This document shows, one piece after another, positions 46,309-58,400 of a DNA stretch of 64,000 nucleotides. The first letter of the stretch is position 1. The number at the start of each line of letters is the position of its first letter. The notes beneath the pieces are model-generated. The model saw nothing but the letters and a program-made list of their open reading frames with translations. It had not been told where the DNA came from and ran no database searches. The translations under genes were made by a program, and so were the position numbers. Origin of the DNA: Ziziphus jujuba (taxonomy: Eukaryota; Streptophyta; Magnoliopsida; Rosales; Rhamnaceae); the NCBI RefSeq assembly GCF_031755915.1, contig NC_083389.1, forward strand, positions 23,621,001 to 23,685,000, written 5' to 3'.

Positions 46309-47740
46309 GGTCACTAAGTGCAACATTACACCTTTCATAAACCTCAGACAAAGATCTCTCTCCTCTAACATCATCACCAACCTCCAAATTGGCTCCAATG
46401 GTTTCTTGAAGTAGATCATTATCCTTCTCATTGTCTTCATCATTGTCATCTTCATTATTGTTGTTTTCAACATTTCTTTCTTCATTTTCTTCTACAAATC
46501 ATGGCTCATCCTCATTCACCAATAGCTCCTCCTTACTTCAATCCCATTTTGCATTCTCATCAATCTTCACATCTCTAGGGTCTAGGTTATAGACCCTAAA
46601 ACCTTTGGTAACCACATGATATCCTACTAAGATACCAACATTTGCTTTCTTGTCAAGCTTATCTCTCATGTGTGACTGAACATGGAGAAAGCACACACTA
46701 CCAAACACTTTAGCATTCTCCAAAGATGGTTTCTCTCCAAACTACAACTCATAGGGTGTCTTGCCTTCAATGGATTTGGTGAAGCATCAGTTTTGAATGT
46801 AGGAACTAGTATAGATATTCTCGACCTAAAATTTCTTCGGCATGTTCTTTTCATGTATCATACACCTAGCCATCTCCATCAATGTCTTATTCTTCCTCTT
46901 ACACACACCATATTGTTGTGGTGTGTATGATGTGGTAAATTGATGAATTATACCATTTTTTTTTTTGGGCAAAAATCTTCAAAAGATAGGCTAGTATATT
47001 CACCACCATTGTCAATCCTTAAGCACTTCAAAGTGAATCTACTTTGATTTTCAACCAACTTCTTGAATTTCATAAATTTCTCTAGAACTTGTAACTTGTG
47101 TGTGAGAAAATAAACCTAACACATCCTATAGTAGTAGTCAATAAAGGTGAGAAAGTATCTACAACCACTCAAGGAAGACACACTCATAGGACCACACACA
47201 TTCGAATGAACAAGTTCTAACTTCTCATTGGCTCTCCATGACTTTCCAAGTTGACAAACGTCACAAATATTTTTCATATCATCAATCAAGCGCATATCAT
47301 TCACCAAAGCATTAGTATTCTTCATTTCACCATAACTAGAATGACCAAGCCTTTTATGCCAAAGTTAAGAAATAGACTCAACTTTGCCTTTCAAAGCTTG
47401 TTCACTATCAGTAAATTCAACCTATATCTTTTATGTTTCAAGACAATTTTAAACAATTCATTTCCAAAAGCATCCGTTATCAAACAACCATCATAACTAA
47501 AGTTCAAAACATATCCCTTTTCAACTAATTATGCAACACTCAACAAGTTTTCACACAATGAAAGCACATATAGAACATTTTGGATACGTTTTGTACCTTC
47601 ATTGGTGTTCATTGAGATGTCTCATTTTCCTTCTACATCCATGAAGCTTCTATTCCTAATCTTCACCCTTATCTTGTAGGATCATTCAAACTCCACAAAC
47701 TTGGTTTCTTTAAAAGTCATGTTGTGTAAGCAACCACTAT
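46309..47740 (-). pseudogene. Copia E integrase region
   Basis: The minus strand carries the pre-integrase/integrase N-terminus (DMKNICDVCQLGK, about 47250), a GPMSVSSLSG.RYFLTFID core start at about 47160, ERKNRTLME-type DNA near 46880, and the C-terminal block AKVFGSVCFLHV, DEKA-like, KGFRVYNLD (46538-46723). An acidic linker follows (about 46330-46500), leading to CNVALSDPT-like residues, where the TRIM begins. Several stops interrupt it. Confidence 0.8.
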
Positions 47741-48747
47741 CTACCAATTAACCAAAACCACTACTTGTAGCTTTAAGGCATGTAGCCACAAATAAGGTAT
47801 CGACCTCCTCATTAACAACACTTGCTTGTTGCCTTCTTTGCTTGCATACTTTTCCAACATATCCTCTTTGCCCACATTTATCACAAGTTGCATCCGATCT
47901 CCAAAAGCACTTGTTTGGTGCATGCCCATGCTTCTAACAATGGGGGCATGGTGGATAACCCCAACAGTTTTGTTGTTCTTCTCCTTGTTGTTGCCTTGCT
48001 TTATTGTTGTTGTTATTGAAATTTTCGTTGTTATTATTGAAACCTCCATAGCTGGTTCCTCCTTTGTTCTTGTTCCTTTTGTTCTTCTTTTTGCTTTGAC
48101 TAGACATAAAAGCACATTCCAAAGACTCCTCCTCTCCTATGGATTTTCTTTGTTCAGTTGCTTAGAAAGTATTTATAAGCTCACTTAAAGTAATCTCACA
48201 AAGATTTCTTGATTCCTTAAGGGAAGAAATCTTAGCTTCAAATTTTTCGAATAAGCTCACCAATACCTACTCTACAACCCTTTGGTTGGTTAATGGCTCT
48301 CCAAGGACTCTAATTTGGTTCATAACCTTTAGTATTCTATCAATGAAGTCCTTAACCAACTTATTTTCTTTCATTCTAATTGTTTCAATCTCTCTTCTTA
48401 AGTTCAAAACTTGCGTTCGTTTAGTCCTAGTGCTTCTTTGAAATTCTTCTTACAATTTGAACCAAACTTTTCTAGCACCTGTACAAGACATGATTCTAGT
48501 GAAAATAAAGTCACTCACCAAAGAATGAAAGGCTGTTAAGGCCTTGAATCCTTTAGCTATCTCAGCCTCATGTGCAAGTCTTTGTACTTGTATGGCATTT
48601 TCTCTCAACTCCTCAACTTTATAACCTTCTTCAATCACATCCTAAAGTCCAAAGGCTTAAAGATAGGCTTCATCTTTATGCTCCAAATGGAGTAATTTTG
48701 GCCCCCAAATTTTGGTGGAGTGGGTGGTGCAAAACTTTGAGAAGCCA
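47741..48747 (-). pseudogene. Copia E gag, zinc knuckle and protease start
   Basis: Gag starts MASQSFAPPTPP at 48747. The part at 48638-48450 is VIEEGYKVEELRE-like with SDFIFTRIMSCTGARKVWFKL (UBN2). Further on come an Asn-rich linker (48122-47934), a zinc knuckle CPHC.KHGHAPNKC, a second C..CGQRG motif, and the protease WLVDSGCLHNMTF at about 47750-47710. The active-site DSG is intact, but frameshifts and stops make it a pseudogene. Confidence 0.83.
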
Positions 48748-48943
48748 TAACAAAAAACTGAATTTTGAAGAAAGTAGCTCTCAGGTTGGAGAAAGTAGCT
48801 CTCTAGTTGGATTTTTGGTGAGTTTTCTATCTAGATTTTTGTACCACTTCAAACCAAAAATGAAAGGAATGAAGTGGGGGGTTCTCTCACAAGAAAATAG
48901 GCTAGATAGAAAGCTCAAAAAGTCTCTCAATGGTTCAAATAAA

Positions 48944-48955
48944 GCTTTGATACCA
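48944..48955 (-). other. Copia E primer-binding site (tRNA-Met type)
   Basis: The minus strand reads TGGTATCAAAGC directly after the 5' LTR end, one base off the perfect initiator tRNA-Met complement. Confidence 0.85.
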
Positions 48956-49406
48956 TGTTGAAGGTTGGTGTGGTTTTGGGTTCACTTAGCCAATAGTATT
49001 GTACACATGGTGTTAGTCTACACAACCTTTAATCCAGTTTTTGGTTTGATGTTTAGGTGTTTTTTATGTTTATTTTTGGCATGTTGATGTTGTGGTTTAT
49101 TAGGTTTTTTGTTTTGAAGGAGGAAGAAGAATATGAAGAAGAAGAGAAGATGTTAGGGTTCAAAATACCACACTTGACAGCACACTTACACTTTTCTTTT
49201 TCATTCATTTATGGCATATATAGATACAATATTTGGTTCACACATGTAAAGTGTGTGTGAGACCAAATAAAGTCTTTTTAAAATTCAAAATACAAATTTC
49301 CCACCCAATAATTTAATAACAAAACGTTCAAATACCAACTACACATGTAAGTGTACAAAAATGGTAAAGGTTGGTGAGAATTTGAATTCCAAAAACTGTG
49401 TCCTTC
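48956..49406 (-). repeat. Copia E 5' LTR, inner part
   Basis: Matches the left part of 43861-44410. It is cut by the solo LTR at 49407 and resumes at 51121. Confidence 0.87.
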
Positions 49407-51115
49407 TGCTAGGCCTAAAATATTGATGATTTTATGCCATATTTATAACTTAATATTTGTTAAATTGTGTTAATTTGTTATTAAAAGGTACTTAATTATG
49501 TATTTTTCTCAAGTTAGGTGAAGGAGGAAAATTTTAAAGGAAATAACCATAAAAATGGAATCCTTTGGTTGAATTATGGTGGAAAGCAAAAATAAAGCTT
49601 GAACGGACCAAGCATTAAAAAGATTCCAAGAAGATTTTTTGAAAATTGCATAAAGATTATGTCAGGAATTTCATGGTGGAAGTGGATATCATATGAATCC
49701 TCATGATCTTACGATTTCAAATATCACATTAGTTTTGGATTTTAGAGACAAGCAAAAAGATATCACCTTTTAAAGTTTGGAATTTATAAAAAGGAATATT
49801 CTAGTTAAATCTTTATCATTGATTAAGATAGGGAATCAAGGCAATCCAAAGGCCAAGATTAGGACAAGTGGTAATAATTGGTTAATTTATCATTAATGAG
49901 GCACATGTCATGTCACATGCTTCATTGAGGGTAAATTAGACTAATTAACTACTTTATTTAGAAGGAATTAAAGAAAAGAAAAGTAATGGAGAGCAAGTAA
50001 TATCAATTTTTTTTTTTTTACACATGAAATTCGTCCGAACCTCTTGATGGCTTAAAAAATATCTTGCAAGACTCCCACATTGAAAATAAAGAGAGATAAA
50101 GGTTCTCAATGTCCTATATACCCCCGTCATTGAAGGAATATATACAAGCATATAGAGTTATTTAAGAGCTTTTTAGGAGACTTAAATAGAAACAAACCAA
50201 ATTTTTTGAGTTTCTTAAGGGTTCTAGGGTTTTAAAGTCTTAGAGTTTTAGGAGATCAATTAGAGAGCTTGAAAAAGGCATAGACATGGGCTTGCTTTGA
50301 GAAGAAGGCCACGGCTTGGAAAGCTTTTGGAGGATTCCTTCAGTAGTTTTTATTCTTTTCTCTTATCTCTTTAATTGTGAACATTATTGTTTTTAATAAT
50401 TGTGAATGTTGAATTTATTTTTGTCATAAAATTAATTTTCATAGCTAGGGCTATGATGTAGCCCTTATTATTAAGGTTTAGTTACTTTAATATATGTTGA
50501 ATTTTATTTAATTAGTAATATGTTTTGTTAATAAATCATTGGTATGCTTAATGCTTTCATAGGCCGAAAGGAATGATGATTTTAATAATATTTGAACTTG
50601 GCAAACGATAATATTATGGATCTACAATGATTTACATGAATGCATAATTGATTGGAAAATAGCTATGTCTCATGCTTTATTATTTACTTAATCTATGCTT
50701 ATTGAATTTGCATGATTTAATCTATAGGCCGAAAGGAATGAATTAGGTTATATGAATATTATCAATTGTGTGTGGAAACTACTTTTGATTAATTTTATGA
50801 TTAAGTGTGGTTAACAAAATTATTAGTTAATTAAATTCACATATTTAAGTAATTAAATTGGAAAATTTAGTGCTGAAATCAAATGCCTTAGTATTCATAT
50901 TTATTAAATTCACTCTCACCTGAAATTGATTTAATTTTAATTGATTGCTTTTAATTAATTTAATTTTCATTTGTCACCTTAGTTTTTAGTTCAAATATTA
51001 CCAAAACCTAATTATTTTAATACTTAATTCTTAATCTCTTGGGTATGACAACCCTATATTTCCACTTTATTACTTGAAAATGATTCGTGCATTTACGAGT
51101 TTATTTTGCACATCA
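49407..51115 (+). mobile_element. Solo LTR of an Athila-like Gypsy family
   Basis: A 1709-bp stretch begins TGCTAGGCC and ends TTTTGCACATCA. It interrupts the Copia E LTR exactly, with ccttc (49402-49406) and ccatc (51116-51120) on its sides, a 5-bp duplication with one change. The same repeat occurs reversed at 54464 to about 55740, next to an Athila-type PBS, which gives the family. No internal domain is present, so it is a solo LTR produced by LTR-LTR recombination. Confidence 0.87.
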
Positions 51116-51120
51116 CCATC

Positions 51121-51273
51121 CAAATTGGATGATGCTACTTTGACCTGATAAAAGGCTCAAATATCTTCATTCAAATTACTTGAATTTTGACATGTGACAT
51201 GCTGAAATATTAAGGATAAAATTTGGAGAAGACCAAGTCCAAAGGAATTGTGTAAGGCCTTCAATTCTTCTCA
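51121..51273 (-). repeat. Copia E 5' LTR, outer part
   Basis: Resumes at caaattggatgatgc and ends cttcaattcttctca, as in the 3' LTR at 44250-44410. Confidence 0.85.
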
Positions 51274-51753
51274 AACCCATGGCCTATAACTGCTGGAAAC
51301 CTCAGCAGTGAAGCCAACTTTTAACCTACATATCTTAGGCTTCCCAAGTCCTTTTTGAGTCATTATTTTTGTATATTTTATCTAGCATGTCTATTACGAC
51401 ATATCAAAACATCATAACTGGGTTAAAACAACCCAAAATACGCCAACCCGCACAATGGAGGTATGTTGTTAGAAACATAATTTCTAGCACATGGCCATTT
51501 TACAAGGAAGATTAAACATAGATATAAATATTGCACTAGATCATTCAATAAAACATTTCTTGTAAAGAAGGAAAGAGGGTGGACTTGGGCTTGCACAAGT
51601 TGAAAAGATTACCACCTTTTCAACAAGTATGCCCATAACTTTATCCTCATTGGATTTAGCAAAATCTTGGCTTAATTGACATCTTATTTTGATGATCTTT
51701 AACCCTTTGCAATAAATTTGAAAAGAGAAAACAGATAATTCCCATGAACTAAA
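51274..51753. other. Unassigned decayed DNA with a short Copia E-like patch
   Basis: No gene was recognised. The stretch at about 51588-51633 (ggtggacttgggcttgcacaag...gattaccaccttttcaa) resembles 44413-44464 next to the Copia E 3' LTR, so a second Copia E-family relic is possible. Confidence 0.45.
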
Positions 51754-52767
51754 GATAATGCGTTGAAAAACTTCTCCCAGCGGGCAATCTTCATCATATG
51801 TGTCTACCTTATTAAAATTCCCAAAAATTGGATATTCTTGTTGAATTTCACTCCTTATTGATGCCTCTACTGTTCGTCAAACCCTTTGTCATCATTATGT
51901 GGCTCTTGAAAGAATTTAAATTCATTAACTTGCTTATTAGAACTAATCTCCATGTTGCTTTGCAAGTCTTCTTGAGTTCCTTGTGAAAAAAATTTTCTTT
52001 GGTTGCTCCAATTGAACTTAAAAACTTGTACTTGAGGAATATTTGATAGAAACCTAGGTCAACTTACTCCTAAACACATATTATATTTAAGATAATGCAT
52101 TGAAAAGCTTCTCCCAGCGAACAATCTTCATCATATGTCTCTACCTCATTAAAATTCCCCAAACTTGTATATTCTTGTTGCATTTCACTCCTTATAGATG
52201 CCTCTATATGTTCCTTAATCCCTTTGTCATCATTTTATGGCTATTGGAAGAATTCAAATTCATCAACTTGCTTACTAAAACTAATCTCCATATTGCTTTG
52301 CAAGTCTTTTTGAGTTTCTTGTGAAAAAAGTTTTCTTTGGTTGCTCCAATTGAATTTAAAAATTTGTACTTGAGGAATATTTGATACGAACCTAGGTCGA
52401 CTTGCTCCTAAACCCATATTATATTTGAGATAATACATTTAAAAGCTTTTCCCAGGGAGCAATGTTTATCATATGTGTTTACCTCATTAAAATTCCCCAA
52501 AATTGGATATTCTTGTTGCATTTCACTCCTTATAGATGCCTTTACATGTTCCTCAAACCCTTTATTATCATTATGTGGCTCTTGAAAGACTTTAAATTCA
52601 TCAACTTGCGTACTAGAACTCCATATTGCTTTGTAAGTCTTCTTGAGTTCCTTGTGAAAAAAATTTTCTTTGGTTGCTCCAATTGAACTTAAAACTTTGT
52701 ACTTGAGGAATATTTGATACGAACCTACATCGACTTGCTCTTGAATCCGTATTATTAGCCCAAATCA
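51754..52767 (-). repeat. Three-copy tandem repeat of about 338 bp
   Basis: Units start at 51754, 52091 and 52429, each with gataat.c...cttctccca. Each unit ends with the first 40-50 bp of the CRM-like LTR (tgata.gaacct) at 52044, 52382 and 52715. Only in the third unit does that LTR continue in full. The minus strand of each unit reads partly open as FSQ.TQ.DLQSNMEIS, apparently from the Athila-like gag region. Confidence 0.88.
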
Positions 52768-53839
52768 AAAAGTAAGTTCATATTTTAATGGTCACCTTAA
52801 TTTTTAATAAACTTGTAATTAGAAACCTTGGTATATGATGAAGACGCCACAATAGGTGATGGATGTCCTATTGATAAGTCAAACTAAAATACTTGATTTC
52901 TATTCACTGAATTAGGTATTCAAGAGAATGAAGAAAATTCTTTCTCACAAGTATTTTCTGAATGAATAATGTACTGAATATTATTGGGAAATAAAGCCCT
53001 TAAATAGGTTTCAAAAACAAAATAAAAACCCTAAACAATTAGGTCAAAACTGGCCAAGCATAGATAATTCCTAGTGTGGCTGAATTTCAACTTCCTTTCC
53101 TAGTTTAATTTGGATTAATTGATTCCTTTATTTTGAATTAGAACTTAATTAATTTACAATTAAAATAATAAAATATCAACTTTCTTAAGTTAATTTGTTA
53201 AGCAAATAATCAAATAAAAACCAAAATAAAAGACAGTTTCCTAAAACAAAAAGTCAAACTCAAATTAGGAAACTAGTTAACTAGTTGACAACTAAACTGT
53301 CTTTATCCAATCACCAGCTAGTTTAAGCTCCAAATTAGCTTCAATATACCATGTAGGATGCCAAATAGGATTAATATTGATTCCCCTATGTTGTCCTTGA
53401 GTCAAATAAGAAAAACTTGCTTGAACAATAAGAAACATCAATCTTAGTGCCAAAATGGTGCATTTTCGGCCAAAGTGAAGCCTTATGCACACATGCCTCA
53501 TTTGAACTGCTTAGCTTTGGTCTTGACATGATTCCATGGCCTCATGGTAATTTCAATCTCATTCATAGGCTGACAAACTAATTCCTTGATGCTCGAAACC
53601 TATTGATGCTTCAAAACAACTTGCCGGGTCCATATGTGCCTTCATAACTTGGATGCATAAGACTGGCTTTAGATCTTTGAGTATTGCCATGCCCTCTTGA
53701 GTTTGAATCACACCTTATATGAAGCTACTCAAGTTTTCCTTAAATCTCTTAGCTTGTGCCCTCGTGATTGGCTCCATCTTCATTTATACAGGATCAACAT
53801 CCCAACGGGTAGTCGGTTGTACAGTACGAATTCTCATCA
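52715..53839 (-). mobile_element. Solo LTR of the CRM-like (E1-E3) family, minus strand
   Basis: A 1125-bp LTR, reverse of the E-family LTR (starts TGATACGAACCT, ends CTCATCA on the plus strand). It is flanked by atatt at 52710-52714 and 53840-53844. It is inserted in the gag of the Athila-like element. Confidence 0.93.
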
Positions 53840-53844
53840 ATATT

Positions 53845-54240
53845 AATCTTGAAATTCCAAATCTCCCTACGCATAATGTTTAGAAACTATTTTCAATCAA
53901 AGATATACTCACTTGATAACATGGAAGTTTTGAATTGTCATACCATGAATAACTTTGTTGATTACTTCATTTGGAATCATACCTATTGGAATAAAAGTTA
54001 TGTTGCTTTGGAAAGTCCTCAAATGAGTCATCCGGAGCAAAAGGATTCCCTATTTGACACTCTACACTTAAATGATTTTCTGCATACCATTCACATATTA
54101 TAGATTGAATGCCAAAATTTGCAACTCATTTAGACATGGTAGCAAGTTTCTTTTGTAACTCGATAAAAGTACCACTTGGAGAAATAGTTGGCATCCTATA
54201 ATGCCAATAAAGCTGATGATCATAAGCTTCGTATTCCATA
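53845..54240 (-). pseudogene. Athila-like gag fragment
   Basis: The minus-strand reading from 54240 gives MEYEAYDHQLY, then FIELQKKLATMSK, ICEWYAENHLSVECQIGNPF (a degenerate zinc-knuckle-like Cys/His block), and FYSNRYDSK with SYSWYDN. This resembles the conserved gag segment of Athila/Tat elements (...NPYSNTYNPGWRNHPNFSW...). Two in-frame stops are present. The upstream start was not found. Confidence 0.65.
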
Positions 54241-54429
54241 ATTTTCCTAAACAGAGAATACTAAAAAACAAAGGGTTAAAATTTATTGCAAGTTAATCAA
54301 GCAAACAATTAAAACTAAACTTTAATATGCAAACTAAAATTGAAAATAATGAAAAAACAAAAAAAAAATTTGAAAACAAGAAAAACAATGTTTAAAGTAC
54401 TACTAAACCCAATCCAAATTAATATTAAT

Positions 54430-54463
54430 GCCTTCATCCTCGACAACAGAACCAAAAATGTAA
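54430..54463 (-). other. Athila-type primer-binding site (mutated)
   Basis: Next to the LTR, the minus strand reads ttggttctgttgtcgagg, close to the TGGCGCCGTTGCCGGGG primer site used by Athila elements, with several changes. Confidence 0.6.
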
Positions 54464-55740
54464 TGTGTAAAACATACAAATGCATGAATTATTTTCAAGT
54501 AATAAAGTAGAAAAATAAAGTGGTTTTACTAAAGATAATTATAGGCTTTGGTAATATTTGAACTAGCAATTTAAATGGTGATTGAAAATTATTAAAATTA
54601 TTCATTCTTTCTGGTCTATGAAAGCATTAAGCATACTAATAATTTATGAACAAAACATATTAGTAATTAAATAAAACTTAACATATATTAAACTAATTAA
54701 ATCTTCATAGTAAGGGCTACATCATAGCTATAGCTATGAAAATTAGTTCATGGCAAAACTAAATTCTACATCCATAAGTATTTAAAACAAAGTTCACAAT
54801 TAGAGAGATAGGAGAATGTAGTAAAAACCAGTGAAGAAATCTTCCGATAGCTCTCCAAGCCATGGCCTTCTTCTCCAAGTGGATCCACATCCATGCCTTC
54901 TTCAAGTTCAGCAATTGATCTCCTAAAATCTTAAAACTCTTAAAAGAACTTAAGAAACTCTCAAAATTTGGTTTGCTTCTATTCAAGACTCTTTAAAGCT
55001 CCTAAATAGCTCTCTAAACTTAAGTGTTTTCCTTCAATGAGGTGGGGGATGTATATATAGAACCTTAAGGACCTTTTTCTCTCTTTGTTTTCAATGTGAG
55101 ATTCTTGCAAGACATATTTTTTAAGCCAAAAAAAGGGGTTGGACAAATTTCATATGTAAAAGGAATCTTCTTAATATTACTTGCTTCCCACAACTTTCCT
55201 TTTCTCTACTTCCTTCTAAAAAAACTTTTAATTAGTCTAATTTACCTTTAATGAAGCATTAACCTGAAATGTGCTTCATTAATGAAAATTAACTAATTAT
55301 CACCACTTGTCCTTATCTTGGTCCTTGGATTGCCTTGATTCTTTATTTTGATTAATGGTAGAGATTTAATTAGAATCTTTGTTTTATAAATTTCAAACTT
55401 CAAATGACAGTATCTTTTGCTTGCACCTTGATATCCAAAAACAATATGATATTTGAAATGGTCAAATTGTGAGGACTCATATGACATCCACTTCCATTAT
55501 GAAATTTCAATGGAAGTTTCATTCTAATCTTCAAAGAATTTTCTTGAAGTTTTAAAAATCTTCCTAATGGTTAGTCTGTTTGAGCACAAATTTTGGTTCC
55601 CATCATAATTGGACCTAAGAAATCAATTTTTATGGTTGCTTTCTTAAAATTATTCCTCCTAGATTAAATATATATATATATATATATATAATTAGGTATC
55701 TTTTCCGCTAATGTAGGCTAATACACAATCTGGAATCATT
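54464..55740 (-). repeat. Athila-like 5' LTR (outer end uncertain)
   Basis: Reverse-orientation match to the solo LTR at 49407-51115 (shared caagtaataaagt, gtctatgaaagcattaagcat, ttcctcctagatt and many other stretches). An (AT)n run at about 55668-55690 lies inside. The outer end could not be fixed. Confidence 0.78.
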
Positions 55741-56496
55741 AAGACTTCATGGCTTCTATTGTTAAGGCTAATACGTATGGCCAAAAGAAAGAAAAGGACA
55801 AGATACAATAAATCAAAGAAAGAAAGCTTATCATTGAATAAATTACTTATTAAATTTGTTTCTTTCTTAGAATTTCTTTTCTTTTTTTCTTCCTTTAACT
55901 TCACATAACTTTCAATCTAAGCTCATAAATATCCTATTTCTTTTTTTTTATTATTATTTTTTTCTCTTCAAATCACACATTTAAAAAAATCTAAGCTCAC
56001 CTTTTATTCTTTTCTTTTCCTTCTTCTTTTCTTCTCTTTCTTTTTTTTAAATTTTTTTTTTTTAGGTTACACATCCAAAACCTTCAATTTACACAAAAAT
56101 ACATGCTAAAGCCAACTTCATCAAATACTTAACCTTCAAACTTCTCATTTCATCTTTTTTTTTTTTTTCCCTTCCAACACATCGAGAAACCAACAAGCAT
56201 ATATTTATATCAATTCAATTAAAGCTCTCTTTATAATATGTTCAAGGTAGGAAAAAGAAATTTAAGGCTCATAAAGGGTAAGTAAATGTGATTTAATGAA
56301 TAAAAGACTATAATGCATCTTTATGCATCCTAAAAGTTCAAAAAAAAGTACTAGTAAAAAATAATGTTTTAGATAGGCTTGAAAGGCTCAAACTCAAACA
56401 AAGATGGCCGAAATCGTGTTCTTAGTAATGCATTTACTAAGGATTTTGCCTCAAGCAATAATCAAGCAAATTGTAGAGTTCAATTAATAATGAAGT
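55741..56496. other. T-rich, low-complexity DNA without a gene
   Basis: Long pyrimidine-rich stretches (tttcttttcc type) at 55860-56060 and 56150-56175. No coding or RNA feature was recognised. Confidence 0.6.
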
Positions 56497-57641
56497 TGAT
56501 GTGATTCTGCACGAACCTGCACAACCGACAACCCGCTAGGTTACTTACCCGATATGGAGGAAGACCGGGCCGATCATTAAGGCTCAAACTAAGAAGTTTA
56601 AGGAAAATATTGCTGCTTTTATCCAGGGAATAATTCATACTCAAAAGGGCTTGTCCATATCCGAAGAGCCAAGACCTATCCTAAGCATCCAAGTGGTGGA
56701 AGCCGATACGGACCCGAATAGCGATTTTGGTGCAAATAGGGACATTGAATAGAATGAAATGGTTCCAACTCTTCATGGATTCAATACATATGTATAAGAG
56801 GGTATGGAATCAATTCAAGCCAGCTTCATAGGCATTCAAAAAGGGGTTGTACGGACAGCTTCAAATTTGGCCTGTTTTCACTGTATTTTGTGCCGGCTTT
56901 ACTGTATTTTGCTGAGTTGGCTTTTTCTCTTTCTTCCAAGCAAGGGAAACGTGTGGGACTTCATGGTCAGCTTATTTGACACCTAAAAAGCATTTAGAAG
57001 CTGATTTGGAGCTCAAATTGGTTAAAGATTGGTCAAAGTCAACTTAGTCAAAAAGCTAGTATTTTAATTTCCTAATTTGATTTTGACTTTTTGTTTTAGG
57101 AAATTAGTCTTTTATTTTGATTTTTATTTATTTATTTTCTGGAAAAATAAGTTTAGGAAAGTTATTATTTTAGTATTTCAATTGTAAATTAATTAATTAC
57201 TAATTCAAAATAAAGAATTAATTAATCCAAATTAGTTTAGGAAACTAGCAACAATTAGGCACTTTCATTTTCTCTACTTTCTTTTTCTCCACATTTTGAG
57301 TCCGGTTTTGAATTAATTTTTTTAGGGGTTTTTCTTTGTAATCTTAGCCTATTTAAAGGCTTATTTTCAATGAGAAATCAAGCTTGAATTTTATACAAAA
57401 AATTATTTGTGAGATTGAATTCTCTTTGTTCTTTTGAACACCTAAAACACCATTAGGGAATGAGTGTTTTAGTTTGACTTATCAATACGCCTTCCATCAC
57501 CTATTGTGGCATCTTCATTACATACCAAGGTTTCTAATCACAAGTTGGTTAGGGGTCAAGGTGACCATTAGAACTTGAACATAATTAGATCCGGGTTAAT
57601 ATAATACGGGTTTAGGAGCAGGTCGTCCTAGGTTCGTATAA
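56497..57641 (+). mobile_element. Solo LTR of the CRM-like family, plus strand
   Basis: A 1145-bp LTR begins TGATGTGATTC and ends TTCGTATAA (the final CA mutated). It is flanked by gaagt at 56492-56496 and 57642-57646. Confidence 0.92.
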
Positions 57642-57646
57642 GAAGT

Positions 57647-58400
57647 ACTCTAATTCATGCAAACCTTCTCCAAAACACAATCTAAATCATGCATTATTGA
57701 TTATATACTCAAAATTTATTGAAAGTAACAAGATGCGAATATAACTTTAGGCAACTAAATATACACAAAAACAAATCCACTATCTAAAAACCAATTTATT
57801 TTCAATAATACTATTATAATTGGCTCAATAAAATAATTAAGAAAACAACATAAAAACAAAATTGTTTCTTGATTTTCCAATCATAATAATCAGCCAAAAA
57901 AAAGCATACACACATTGAAAATAAAAATATTTTTGGATTTTTCATGACTTTTATGAAGGAAAATGAAAACCAAAACTAACATGCATAAAAAAAGAAAAAC
58001 ACTTAAAGATAAGATTTAAAATATGTAAAGGATGGTTTTCACCCCCAAACTTAAAATGATCGATTTTCTCATCGTGAAAAATATAAAATAAAGCAAAAGT
58101 AAAAAAACGGTAAAGAATATTTCCCTTTGAAGACATGGAATGCACCTTGAATTATGAAAACTTAGGAAAAACCTATATGGCACATTTTCCCGACACATCA
58201 TGTGGCCAAAGAGAAGGACACGTTTCCATAAAAAGTTGATACACTTTGCTGCATATTCAAGGTGGTTGTATTCCAAAAATCTAGCTTGAGCCTCAAAATA
58301 TTAAAATCCATCTTTTGATCTTTGTACCTAAACACCTTAAAACCTTGCATGAACTCAAATAAAACACGTCAACAAACTAAAATTTTTTTTCGTGTGTTGA
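57647..58400. mobile_element. Gypsy (Athila/Tat-like) 3'-region remnant
   Basis: Contains cacccccaaacttaaaatgatcgattttctcatcgtg near 58040, a pattern found before the 3' LTR of Athila/Tat elements, and the ccttgcatgaactcaaataaaac stretch shared with 43370. No coding frame of note. Confidence 0.5.

Larger units (their letters stand above)
43861..51273 (-). mobile_element. Copia E, minus-strand Copia retrotransposon with two insertions
   Basis: The 3' LTR is at 43861-44410. The 5' LTR starts at 48956 and is split by a solo LTR (49407-51115), finishing at 51273. Between them lie, on the minus strand, gag (48747 downward), zinc knuckle, protease, integrase and RNase H. A TRIM element replaces or flanks the missing RT core at 45419-46303. 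A target duplication for Copia E was not found. Confidence 0.85.

Noticed and set aside
47826..48188. Plus-strand hydrophobic frame of 120 codons
   Set aside because: Complement of the Asn- and Lys-rich gag linker and zinc-knuckle region of Copia E, which explains its apparent Leu/Val richness.
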